In this document: piece by piece, positions 1 to 7,328 of the stretch | Numbering within the stretch: position 1 is the stretch's first letter | Layout: every line of letters starts with the position of its first letter | Assembly (NCBI GenBank): GCA_024243835.1 | Contig: JALPMN010000477.1 | Coordinates: forward strand, 1-10,570 | DNA: 10,570 nucleotides | Reading direction: 5' to 3' | From: Enteropsectra breve | Taxonomy: Eukaryota > Microsporidia | Translations under genes and position numbers: made by a program | The notes under the pieces: generated by a model | The model's input: only the letters and a program-made list of their open reading frames with translations | What the model was told of the DNA's origin: nothing | Database searches by the model: none

Positions 1-665
1 CAATATGTCTTGTTCTGGCTATAAACTAGATCCTCAAGAAGTTTAAGTCTTTCACTTAAGCTTTGATTGTCGGGAATCGCGTCCAGCTCATACGGCTCAA
101 CATTTAAACAATTATGTGTACAATACTCACACTTTACCATTTTTGAATCTGGAATTGGTTTTTTCTCAGTGTCATTATATTTTAAGCGGGTATTATTACG
201 ACCCACTTTGCTACCGCCTTTAATCAAGGTGCGTGTGCATGCGTAGCATATCTTTGTTCTACAGAATGGATTTGCGCACATTACACACTTTACCAGTGGG
301 TTGTGTGTTTGATAAATTCCATCCCTGAAAATGCTTTTGTAATCCTTGCCAATAAAGAACGACTCAAAGCAGAGTTTGCAAGTATCATCGTCTTTATCAT
401 TATCAGCTTTATTAGCATCGTTGTTTTCAGCTTCCTTTTCTTGATCCAAATACTCCCTGAGCTCACTCGTAGTGTATATTTGCTTTATCGTAGGCAAAGC
501 GCATGGAAGATCCACATAAGTCTGATTATTATCCAGCGCGGCAAAAATGGCAGCCCTGTTATCCATAATATCCTTGAATATTTGGGCGTCAGTTTTCAGG
601 CTTCCTTCTGGCACTGCTTGCTCGGCATTCCAAAGAGGGTGCGTCAATATAGTCAGGCTGAACAT
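1..665 (-). CDS. Cys-rich zinc-finger-like protein, 3' end cut by window edge
   Basis: I do not recognise this protein. The minus frame is open from an ATG at 663-665 to the left edge, giving 221 codons with the C-terminus missing. An in-frame stop lies about 14 codons upstream and this is the first ATG after it. The ATG follows AAAATTTTGTCC, a weak version of the microsporidian start signal. Residues 1-75 are mixed and probably folded. Residues 76-95 are acidic and Asn-rich. After that come C96-x2-C99, C127-x2-C130, C135, C140-x2-C143, C179-x2-C182 and C186. This CxxC spacing is typical of zinc binding, in the style of RING/FYVE or a zinc ribbon. Residues 202-214 look helical. The plus-strand frame at 303-692 is its antisense shadow. 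A nucleic-acid-binding or ubiquitin-ligase role is possible but is inference only. The gene is divergent from the one at 1834, with 1.2 kb between them. Confidence 0.72.
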   Translation of the reverse strand, partial: MFSLTILTHPLWNAEQAVPEGSLKTDAQIFKDIMDNRAAIFAALDNNQTYVDLPCALPTIKQIYTTSELREYLDQEKEAENNDANKADNDKDDDTCKLCFESFFIGKDYKSIFRDGIYQTHNPLVKCVMCANPFCRTKICYACTRTLIKGGSKVGRNNTRLKYNDTEKKPIPDSKMVKCEYCTHNCLNVEPYELDAIPDNQSLSERLKLLEDLVYSQNKTY

Positions 666-1833
666 GGACAAAATTTTTCTGATTTTATTTAAATAATGAT
701 TTTAACCAATCAAAGCGTCAGATGAACTCTGTTAATAGTATGCTAAGCCATAGCACTTTAATTCAAAAAGGGGTTAAACTAACATTTGTTCAGCAAAATA
801 ATGTGCAAATAAAATGTGCATTTTAGACGCTACAATTTATTAATGAAATTAAAGTTCTATAAGTTTATTTGCAAGTAGTGAAGCTAATGGGCGCGCTTTG
901 CCTTATAAATTGCACAAGACAAAGCGATTGATAAAGTTTCGTGTATCAGCATCATTACTCAGTAGTAATCAGCTTTTGCATTCTGAAATATCAGGAATGG
1001 TTAGCGCACCAATTATAAGCCTATGGGACTGTAAACTGCATGTTCTCGACTGTGAAACATTAAAAGTGGTCAAATAAACATATTTCATTTATAAATATGA
1101 TCTTTGATGGATCACTTTTTTTAAAATGTAATTACATGCTGGAAGAAAGAACAATGTGATAACTGCTCAAGCTGGGCTATATATCAATGTACTTTTGGGA
1201 TAAGCCTCTATCATTATTTACTGCCATAAATACATCTTGATCATATTTCCTACTTAAAAATTTGATAAAATACTCTGTAAATTTTTGTATTAATACGATG
1301 AAGGCCTTAGATCTGCAATAAGTAAAGTTTAGTTCTCAAAACCCATAACGCATTGTATTTAAAATTAAGTACCGGTTTCAATTTCAGCTACTATATGTCT
1401 GTATTTTTGAGTCTTAATAAAGAATCGGTTGTAAACTTTTCTCAGAATAAATTTATAGGACAAAACACATTGACTCCACTATTAACATTTAGGGCTATAT
1501 TTTTATTAGTTGCTCATTGAGAATTTATTTAAAAATATGTATTTGCACAATTAAAATCACAGTTATCAGCGTACCAACTGCTATTATATCCACTTATTTG
1601 TAATAAAACGTTCCTAATAAAAGTTTTATTAAAATTTTATTTAACGAATATCTTGCTGATGCCATCTTAATACCATGATAAATTGACATTAATGCTTCCA
1701 ATCAGTCCCTAATCTAAAGTAAACCCCTCAATTTAACAAAACTATCTATTCATTTTAATCTACTGGTGGAAATAATGATCTGCTTAATTAAATTACCTCA
1801 TAATCGTAATTTGGAAAAAAATTACCCATTTCA
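666..1833. other. AT-rich intergenic stretch with no firm gene
   Basis: About 1.2 kb separates two divergent genes. Most of it is very AT-rich and full of stops in all frames. The exception is roughly 850-1090, where base composition is less AT-rich and reading frames stay open on both strands (see findings). A 34-codon frame at 722-826 (plus) is too short and unsupported to call. I see no tRNA, no repeat array and no recognisable transposon protein. Promoters for both flanking genes should lie at its two ends. Confidence 0.6.
1815..1833 (+). promoter_or_regulatory. Start-proximal AAATT/CCC signal before the 1834 ORF
   Basis: The bases before ATG 1834 are an A-run, then AAATTACCC (CCC at 1825-1827), then six bases to the ATG. 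A CCC-like motif just upstream of the start codon, sometimes with an AAATTT-like motif, has been described for microsporidian genes. Here it supports 1834 as the true start of a very small gene. Confidence 0.5.
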
Positions 1834-2085
1834 ATGAACACCAAACAAACAGTAATCACCGTCCTAGTTATGCTGCTTGTGTTCATTTCAGTCCCCTGCA
1901 TCTACGCCGCGTCCCAGCAGAACAGCAATGTTGTACTCTCTAAGAGCCTTAATTGCAACGTTGTTGATTCTGCAAAGTGTGAAAATGCATTCCTGTGCGA
2001 CATAATAGAAACAATGTGCACCAAGCTGGCCAGACTGACGCTTGGGCCCTTGATGGCGCTGCGTCCAGATACAATATCCGAATAA
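1834..2085 (+). CDS. Small secreted protein, 83 aa
   Basis: I do not recognise a family. The protein has a textbook signal peptide: a charged start (MNTKQ), a hydrophobic core at residues 7-23 rich in Val/Leu/Ile, and a likely cleavage after IYA at residues 23-25. The mature part is under 60 residues with four cysteines (LNC, KCE, LCD, MCT) spaced about 8, 5 and 6 apart, compatible with two disulfides. The C-terminal segment is short and mildly hydrophobic. The start is backed by the CCC motif six bases upstream. Stop-free frames continue on both strands just beyond its TAA, so a frameshifted longer product cannot be excluded. It sits 294 bases upstream of the large secreted protein on the same strand. 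A secreted or spore-surface role is inference from the signal peptide alone. Confidence 0.6.
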   Translation: MNTKQTVITVLVMLLVFISVPCIYAASQQNSNVVLSKSLNCNVVDSAKCENAFLCDIIETMCTKLARLTLGPLMALRPDTISE

Positions 2086-2089
2086 CGCC

Positions 2090-2161
2090 TATATTAAACT
2101 CTACATTATATTCTACTTTATATCCTACATTAAAACTTACATTAAATTTTATATTACAATA
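2090..2161 (+). repeat. 12-nt imperfect tandem repeat, six units
   Basis: Six consecutive 12-mers follow the consensus TACATTAAATYC: 2090-2101, 2102-2113, 2114-2125, 2126-2137, 2138-2149 and 2150-2161. Each differs from the consensus at one to four places. The array begins four bases after the stop of the 83-codon gene and lies in the spacer before the large secreted-protein gene. The period is a multiple of three, so frames on either strand read through it without stops. This produces the spurious 118- and 109-codon frames here. Confidence 0.7.
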
Positions 2162-2350
2162 CTTATTTACATGTCTAATTACTCCTCCATTAAGAATGCC
2201 CAAGTATGAATTTTGCTTTAGGCAGCATATATTAGCATTAAAATCGTCTTCATCATACACAGTTTTACTACTCCTCAATAAAACATTTAGATATTCCTCT
2301 ACAAAACATTTATACTGGATATTTGCATTGGCTATTTCTGATACTCAATA

Positions 2351-2365
2351 GTATAAAAAATAAAA
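2351..2365 (+). promoter_or_regulatory. TATA-like element upstream of the large secreted-protein gene
   Basis: GTATAAAAAATAAAA ends about 15 bases before ATG 2380. Microsporidian transcripts often start very close to the ATG, so a TATA-like box here is plausible. No CCC motif precedes this ATG, unlike the neighbouring genes. In a background this AT-rich the match alone is weak evidence. Confidence 0.3.
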
Positions 2366-2379
2366 CAGAAAGTGATCTA

Positions 2380-5300
2380 ATGATTCTGCATTTCATCACT
2401 GCAGTATTCGCAAGCGTAGTCATTTCGAATCCATATGACCACCGCTACCGCCTAGGGGTGCTGGATGGAAGGATATCGTATTTTGCAGGGATATCTGAGC
2501 CCTTGTCTCTCATAAACTCTGGTACAAACGAAGGAACCGCAATCAGGATAAGAAACAGTTTTGTATGTGCAGATAATAGTGCAATAGTAAATACAAATAA
2601 ATTAAGCTTAAATTTATGCAACACAAATAAATACCTGTTTGATGTTCAGAAGCGCGATAAAGGAAGCATCATAAAAGAAAAGACATCCGGAAAATGCATC
2701 AAGCGCCTGAACAAGGGAGAAATAGAGCTCGGAGGGTGTGAAGATACACTAAATGTGCTGTGGAACATTATGCCTTTTTTAAACAATTCTTCTTCCATAC
2801 GTAGTGCGTCATATCCAGCTGCGGTAAATATGGACAGATCCATCAGCTGTACCAAAAACTCCAATATAAAAAACAACAGATGCATACAGCTTTCAAAACT
2901 GCTTAGCTACCGGCCGTGCAACTACAACACGAACACAAATCTAGATGCTCTAGTTCCAGCGAAAATAATAGAATTTAAAGATGAGCATAAAGGTATTGAT
3001 AATAACTTTAGCACAAAAGAAGCAATCCTCAAGAAAAGAGAAACTAAAGCCAAGAACAATATCCCTGGGATAATTGAACCATATGAAAATAAAAAGGATG
3101 AAAGCAGCAATAATAATAAAGCCAAAGATAATAATATGATGGACAATAAAGCCAATGTTGATAATAAAATGAATAATAAAGCCAATGATGATAATAAAAT
3201 GGACAATAAGAATAGTATTAGCAATACCAAAGATAAGAATAGCAAAATGAATAAAACTTCGGATAAAATTTTGAACAAAAAAGCGAGTAACAAAGTGAAT
3301 AGCAAATCATATCTGTACAATAAGCCATGCCTGGATCTCTACGATGTTTCTCTGGGCTATAAAAACTCCATGGAATACACACAAAAGACAGGCGGGAAAT
3401 ACAATTTATGCTTCAGTGGAGCAAGTGAGAAACATAATGTAAATAAGAGTAAAGAGGATAATAATATCAAAAAGGAAAGTAAAATATCAAACAACAAAGA
3501 CTATCTAAAAGATCTTGTTGTTTATGATATGGATGCATTACAGGCGGAATATGCAAAGGAGAAAGAAGCTATAAAGGAACAAGCTAAAAAGGAACAAGCA
3601 CCTGAGGCTGTTAAAAATGACTGTGATGATAAAATATTAACACCAGAAGAAATCAATAAAGAGCTTGACAAAGTAGACATCAAAGATATAATGAAGGAAA
3701 AGACACTGGCAGATCATATTTATAAGTATCATAGGGAAGTAAACATTCCGGAGAATAATGAAGAGGGATCCAATAGCAATGATGAGTCTATTAAAAGTAC
3801 TGATAATAATGATGATATTAAAAATGATAATAATGATGATATTAAAAGTGATATTAAAAGTGATAATGAGGATAATGAAAATGATAATGATGAAAATGAG
3901 GATAATGAGACTAGTGAAAAGAGAGGCCCAAAGCTGGGCAGTGACAGCAAACCTAAAGAAGATGAGAAAATAAAGCGCCCTACTGAAGATCCGCATGATG
4001 TGCTTTACGATCCGACTGAGGATCCAGAAGATGTGCGTTATGATCCAGTCAGCCCACAGAGGGATGCTTTGGATGATACGATAAATCCGTTAAGTAAAAA
4101 GTATAATGGGAAATATGATCCAAAGAATAAAATGGGAAAATATCAGAGAGAGAGAAGGGCTCTGGATGATGTGAAGGATGAAATTGAGAGTGAGAAAGAA
4201 AATGAAAAGGAATATAATTTTTATGTATCAGAGAGCGCAAATGAAGAAAATGCTGACAGTAATAGCAGTAATGATAAAGGAACATATGGTGGTTTAGGCA
4301 GTGCTGGGCATGGTAGTGGTTACGGATATGGAAATGGTTTAGGTGCTGGTTTAGGAGGTGCTGGTTTAGGAGGTGCTGGTTTAGGAGGTGCTGGTTTAGG
4401 AGGTGCTGGGCATGGTAGTGGTTACGGACATGGAGCCTTGGGAGGATCAGGACTTGGTTCTATTGGTGCTGGGCACGGAAGTGGTGACGGGCATGGCTTA
4501 GGTGAAGGAGGTCTTGGTGGTGCTGGGCACGGAGGGGGCTACGGACATGGAAATGGTTTAGGAAATGGTTTGGGTAGTGGAGGACTAGGCGGTGCTGGAG
4601 ATGGGCACGGAGGTGGCTTAGGAAGTGGAAGTGGCTTAGGAAGTGGAAGTGGCTTAGGAAGTGGAGCCTTGGGAGGAGATGGGCTTGGTGGCGGTTTAGG
4701 TAATGGAGGTCTTGGTGCTGGAGGACTCGGCGGTGCTGGGCTTGGTGCTGGTGACGGACTATCAGCTAGTTTAGGTGGTGCTGGACGAGGATATGGAAAT
4801 GGTTTGGGAGGTGCTGGTGACGGACTTAATTCTGGTTTAAGTTCAGGCTTAGGCGGAAATGGTTTAGGGCTTGGTGGTGAAGACGGACTTAGAGCTGGTT
4901 TAAGTTCAGGCTTAGGCAGAAGGGGATACGGAAATGGTTTAGGCGCTGGGCTTGGTGGTGAAGACGGTCTTGGAGCTGGTCTAGGCGCTGGTGGAGGATA
5001 TGGTCTTGGTGGTTTAGGCGATGGATTGGGTCTTGGAAGTGGATTAGGAAGTGATGGTCTTGGTGATGGATATGGAGGACTAGGGCATGGATTAAGCGAT
5101 GGGCATGGTAGTGGTTACGGAGGTTTAGGACATGGCTCTGGACATGGAGATTTGGGACATGGTGCTGGACATGGAGTTTTAGGACATGGAGTTTTAGGAC
5201 ATGGAGGCTTAGGACATGGATCTGAGTTAGACAATCTACATGATAAGATTCATCCACATAATGCTGGTACTAAGAGCCCTCCTTTATTGCCTATTGCTAA

Positions 5301-5556
5301 ATTTATTCCACACGTAGAGCCTCTTCATCCAAAAAAGCCATACAATTTTTTAAAACCTTATTATCCGCTTAAGAAGCATCATCCAAAGATGGAGCATCAT
5401 CCAAAGATAGTTATTCCCAGAGCGCATCATTTTCCTAATGAGAGGCATCATGGTGATCATCATCCACATTCAAAAAGAGGGCACCATTCAAGAAAAAAAC
5501 ACCATTCTCACAAAAGTAGGCACCATTCATCAAGCAGTAGTTCTTCTTCTGATTAA
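2380..5556 (+). CDS. Secreted ricin-B-like lectin / Gly-repeat / His-tail protein, 1058 aa
   Basis: ATG 2380 is the first ATG of the frame and begins a signal peptide (MILHFITAVFASVVIS, cleavage near residue 16). Residues 19-185 resemble a ricin-B-type beta-trefoil: C63/C80 and C106/C120 have the pair spacing of that fold, and SGKC followed by IELGGC and then LW matches its repeat signature. Three more cysteines lie at 156, 167 and 179. Residues 190-630 are low complexity: a 10-residue M[DN]NKAN[VD]DNK tandem (254-277), a Cys pair (317/344), an Asp/Asn acidic block (~474-513), a KR site (514-515) and two copies of an 11-mer TEDPxDVxYDP (535-556). Residues 634-947 are Gly-rich GLGGAG/GHGSGYG repeats with no Cys. 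Residues 948-1058 carry 23 His plus Lys/Pro and end in a run of eight Ser and Asp. The architecture suggests a structural spore-wall or polar-tube component that binds glycans. This is inference, and no known PTP or SWP was recognised by name. Confidence 0.85.
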   Translation: MILHFITAVFASVVISNPYDHRYRLGVLDGRISYFAGISEPLSLINSGTNEGTAIRIRNSFVCADNSAIVNTNKLSLNLCNTNKYLFDVQKRDKGSIIKEKTSGKCIKRLNKGEIELGGCEDTLNVLWNIMPFLNNSSSIRSASYPAAVNMDRSISCTKNSNIKNNRCIQLSKLLSYRPCNYNTNTNLDALVPAKIIEFKDEHKGIDNNFSTKEAILKKRETKAKNNIPGIIEPYENKKDESSNNNKAKDNNMMDNKANVDNKMNNKANDDNKMDNKNSISNTKDKNSKMNKTSDKILNKKASNKVNSKSYLYNKPCLDLYDVSLGYKNSMEYTQKTGGKYNLCFSGASEKHNVNKSKEDNNIKKESKISNNKDYLKDLVVYDMDALQAEYAKEKEAIKEQAKKEQAPEAVKNDCDDKILTPEEINKELDKVDIKDIMKEKTLADHIYKYHREVNIPENNEEGSNSNDESIKSTDNNDDIKNDNNDDIKSDIKSDNEDNENDNDENEDNETSEKRGPKLGSDSKPKEDEKIKRPTEDPHDVLYDPTEDPEDVRYDPVSPQRDALDDTINPLSKKYNGKYDPKNKMGKYQRERRALDDVKDEIESEKENEKEYNFYVSESANEENADSNSSNDKGTYGGLGSAGHGSGYGYGNGLGAGLGGAGLGGAGLGGAGLGGAGHGSGYGHGALGGSGLGSIGAGHGSGDGHGLGEGGLGGAGHGGGYGHGNGLGNGLGSGGLGGAGDGHGGGLGSGSGLGSGSGLGSGALGGDGLGGGLGNGGLGAGGLGGAGLGAGDGLSASLGGAGRGYGNGLGGAGDGLNSGLSSGLGGNGLGLGGEDGLRAGLSSGLGRRGYGNGLGAGLGGEDGLGAGLGAGGGYGLGGLGDGLGLGSGLGSDGLGDGYGGLGHGLSDGHGSGYGGLGHGSGHGDLGHGAGHGVLGHGVLGHGGLGHGSELDNLHDKIHPHNAGTKSPPLLPIAKFIPHVEPLHPKKPYNFLKPYYPLKKHHPKMEHHPKIVIPRAHHFPNERHHGDHHPHSKRGHHSRKKHHSHKSRHHSSSSSSSSD
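3139..3210 (+). repeat. 30-nt tandem repeat coding for M[DN]NKAN[VD]DNK
   Basis: Two full 30-nt units (3139-3168, 3169-3198) and the start of a third (3199-3210) lie inside the large secreted-protein gene. They encode residues 254-277 in the Asn/Lys/Asp-rich linker. The units differ at a few bases, so this is a small, partly decayed expansion. Confidence 0.7.
3982..4047 (+). repeat. 33-nt direct duplication (TEDPxDVxYDP twice)
   Basis: Two adjacent 33-nt copies, 3982-4014 and 4015-4047, encode TEDPHDVLYDP and TEDPEDVRYDP at residues 535-556 of the large secreted protein. The protein copies agree at nine of eleven positions. The block lies between the acidic stretch and the Gly-rich domain. 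Confidence 0.7.
4279..5220 (+). repeat. Gly-rich coding repeat block (GLG/GHG minisatellite)
   Basis: About 940 bases encode residues 634-947, over half Gly with Leu, Ala, Ser, His, Asp and Tyr in GLGxG and GHGxG patterns. Local perfect tandems show recent expansion: GGTTTAGGAGGTGCT four times (4348-4407), GGAAGTGGAAGTGGCTTA twice (4621-4656), and a GGACATGGAGTTTTA-type 15-mer (5167-5211, two identical copies and one variant). Larger GAGHGSGYGHG modules recur near both ends. The antisense His/Leu-rich frame at 4889-5257 is a shadow. Confidence 0.85.
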
Positions 5557-5713
5557 ACGGTGTATAAAAATGTCTTTATTTTGAATATCAATTACACTAA
5601 TGCCATTTGATGTTTATAAAACTAGTAATTTAATTTTTAGGGCTATAGTACTTTATGAATATTTGCTTTTTTATAAATATTTGAATTTGCATTTTTAAAT
5701 TATTTGAAATTAT

Positions 5714-5727
5714 TTTTTATCCCTTCA
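5714..5727 (+). promoter_or_regulatory. CCC start signal before PWP1
   Basis: TTTTTTATCCCTTCA immediately precedes ATG 5728, with CCC at 5721-5723 and four bases to the start codon. This matches the microsporidian start-proximal CCC motif. It decides between ATG 5728 and the upstream in-frame TTG at 5704, which would place the motif inside the coding region. Confidence 0.55.
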
Positions 5728-6732
5728 ATGATTACATCACTGGGACTCATTAAAAATGAGAAAGAATTCAAAAATCTGAAAAAGTTCACAGCAGATCCAG
5801 AAGTAAAGAAGAGACTGGAGTATCTGCAGATACCGCTCGTAGATGAGGATGATGATAACATTGATGGTAATAATGATGATAGCAATGATGATGATAGTAG
5901 CAATGATGATCTCGATGACTTCGATAAGCTGCTGTTTTACACGCCAAATGCAGAGGAAATCAGCTCCCTTGGATTCTATGCGATGAACGAGCATGAGATG
6001 TTCATCCACCACGACAACTACGTTTTTTCAACAATTCTCGATGGAACGCATCTGGGGGCTGGGAAAGTGGCTCTTGCAACATTCGAACCGGATATTTTCA
6101 TTTACGATGCATTCACTGAATTCCAGGTGCTGCCGGAAAGGCTGCTGGTTGGGCACACGGCTCCAGTTACGGGCGTTAAAATGCACGATGGAACATTCCG
6201 CAGCTGCAGTGAGGATGGAACGGTGAGGGAGTGGGATCTGGAGCTGATGGCTGAGAAAAACAGCAGCAGCCATGGCTTCCCCATCGACAGATTTGACTTC
6301 GCTGGAAAGAGCCAGGCAGTGGGTGCCGAGAACAACGTGATTATCAACGGGGAAAATATCGTTATAAATTCAAGTGTGGAAAATATAAAATTTAACGGGG
6401 AAAATCACTGCTTTGTGCTCGATGGGGCGGGACATCTGCATCTCTACGACACGAGAAACATGGAACGGGCGTTGTTCCACAGGAAAATACACGAGGAGGG
6501 GCTGCTGGATGCAGTTTTTATGGACAACAAGATGGCAACATCAGGATTCGATAAAAAAGTCAAAATATGGAACTTAGAGAGCATTGTTGGGAACAAGAAA
6601 GATGGAGAAGCTGCGTCTTATGAAAAGCAAAGTGCTGTATTTTCAATGGCAGTGGATGAGAACGGGCATATCTATTGCGGGCAGGAAAATGATGAGGTGA
6701 GTGTTATACGGGTAGCAGAAGATCTAAAATAA
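5728..6732 (+). CDS. PWP1: PWP1-family WD40 ribosome-biogenesis protein, 334 aa
   Basis: PWP1 (periodic tryptophan protein 1) is a nucleolar WD-repeat protein that acts in large-subunit rRNA processing and assembly. The start MITSLG resembles the MISxxxW opening of the family. An acidic Asp/Asn stretch at residues 40-65 matches the acidic N-terminal region of homologues. LGFYAMNEHEMFIHHD (~86-101) corresponds to the conserved LxVYxYxxxxxNLYVHHD segment. LATFEPDIFIYD (~124-135), then LLVGHTAPVTGV, match the family's GTMEPxIEIWDLD and first WD repeat. Later WD signatures are DGTVREWDLE and DKKVKIWNLE. At 334 residues it is far shorter than the yeast and animal proteins (about 500-580), as is usual for microsporidia, and several blades look eroded. 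The start is supported by the CCC motif. It follows the secreted-protein gene by 171 bases on the same strand, with no functional link evident. Confidence 0.85.
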   Translation: MITSLGLIKNEKEFKNLKKFTADPEVKKRLEYLQIPLVDEDDDNIDGNNDDSNDDDSSNDDLDDFDKLLFYTPNAEEISSLGFYAMNEHEMFIHHDNYVFSTILDGTHLGAGKVALATFEPDIFIYDAFTEFQVLPERLLVGHTAPVTGVKMHDGTFRSCSEDGTVREWDLELMAEKNSSSHGFPIDRFDFAGKSQAVGAENNVIINGENIVINSSVENIKFNGENHCFVLDGAGHLHLYDTRNMERALFHRKIHEEGLLDAVFMDNKMATSGFDKKVKIWNLESIVGNKKDGEAASYEKQSAVFSMAVDENGHIYCGQENDEVSVIRVAEDLK

Positions 6733-7209
6733 ATATTTTTTATATTTGGTTAATGAAGTGTGTTTATAAACAGCTATGATTCTTAATTTTGTACTATTGT
6801 TAACAACAACAGATTGCTGGTTTAAAGGAATATTTAATGACATGAGGGTAAAAATATAATAATATTTAACAACTATGATTATTAAAAAACAGCTTTATTG
6901 TTATTGAGACCTTAAGAAATTTTGTTTAAAATAGTGGTTGTTACACAGCTTCTCGGCACCATATAAATATCAATATACTTAATTTATGTTCGTTATTCGA
7001 AGTAAGAAAAGATTATTGTACTTGCTTGATACGAGATTTCTGTTAAATTAAAAAAAGAAAGAAGAATTTTGTATACTCTTTATATTTGAATTCTTAAATT
7101 TTAGGTATGGATTAATTGTAACTGTCTTGGCTAAAAACATGGTTTAAATAGTGCATCTTAAAACTCATTCTTGCAATATTTCTGAACAACCCCTACTAGC
7201 TTCGAGCGT
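6733..7209. other. AT-rich intergenic stretch, nothing recognised
   Basis: About 480 bases lie between the PWP1 stop and the convergent tRNA gene. The sequence is very AT-rich, all frames are closed by frequent stops, and I see no tRNA, repeat array or transposon protein. The 3' ends of both flanking transcripts should fall here. Confidence 0.6.
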
Positions 7210-7224
7210 AAAAAATTTTAAAAA
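7210..7224 (-). terminator. RNA polymerase III terminators of the tRNA gene
   Basis: On the minus strand the base after the tRNA 3' end is C. It is followed by TTTTT (7224-7220), AAAA, and a second T-run of six (7215-7210). Runs of four or more T are the normal pol III stop, so a main and a back-up terminator are present. Confidence 0.75.
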
Positions 7225-7225
7225 G

Positions 7226-7328
7226 TGCTCTAGGAGAGACTCGAACTCTCGACTTTGGCATATCTCTGCCAATATACACAGCTTATCAGCTTATAAGTAC
7301 CACACTCTAACCACTGAGTTACAAGAGC
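7226..7328 (-). tRNA. tRNA-Ile(UAU) with a 30-nt intron
   Basis: The minus strand folds into a complete cloverleaf of 73 nt once the intron at 7262-7291 is removed. Exon 1 is 7292-7328 and exon 2 is 7226-7261. The acceptor stem GCTCTTG/CTAGAGC has one U-U mismatch at position 6, and the discriminator base is A. The D stem is ACTC/GAGT with GG in the loop. The anticodon stem TGGTA/TGCCA encloses loop CTTATAA, with anticodon TAT at 7293-7295. The variable loop is AAGTC. The T arm is GAGAG-TTCGAGT-CTCTC. The intron sits at the canonical place, one base after the anticodon, and contains ATAAG, which can pair with CTTAT of the anticodon loop. The minor isoacceptor Ile(UAU) is also intron-bearing in yeast. 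No CCA is encoded, as expected for a eukaryote. The short plus frame at 7151-7339 is a shadow. Confidence 0.92.

Noticed and set aside
303..692. 129-codon plus-strand frame
   Set aside because: It begins at TTG and is antisense to the Cys-rich gene, whose minus frame has a proper ATG, Cys motifs and an acidic linker.
722..826. 34-codon plus frame
   Set aside because: It is short, in an AT-rich spacer, with no start signal or recognisable motif.
1949..2351. 109-codon minus and 118-codon plus frames across the spacer
   Set aside because: Both are kept open by the 12-nt repeat and AT-rich sequence. Neither has a good start context or recognisable residues.
2323..2379. 19-residue N-terminal extension of the large secreted protein
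   Set aside because: It would need a TTG start and would bury the signal peptide. ATG 2380 begins a clean leader.
2646..3996. Leu/Ile-rich minus-strand frames (2646-2885, 2922-3320, 3637-3996, 3729-3950)
   Set aside because: They are antisense to Asn/Lys/Asp codons, which automatically give Leu/Ile/Phe/Ser-rich shadows resembling membrane proteins.
4348..5211. CRISPR-like array
   Set aside because: The repeats are contiguous in-frame coding units without unique spacers, in a eukaryotic gene.
4889..5257. His/Leu-rich minus-strand frame
   Set aside because: It is the antisense of the Gly repeat block, with no ATG context and composition dictated by the repeat.
5704..5727. Eight-residue extension of PWP1 from TTG
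   Set aside because: The start would be TTG, and the CCC signal lies inside this stretch, pointing to ATG 5728.
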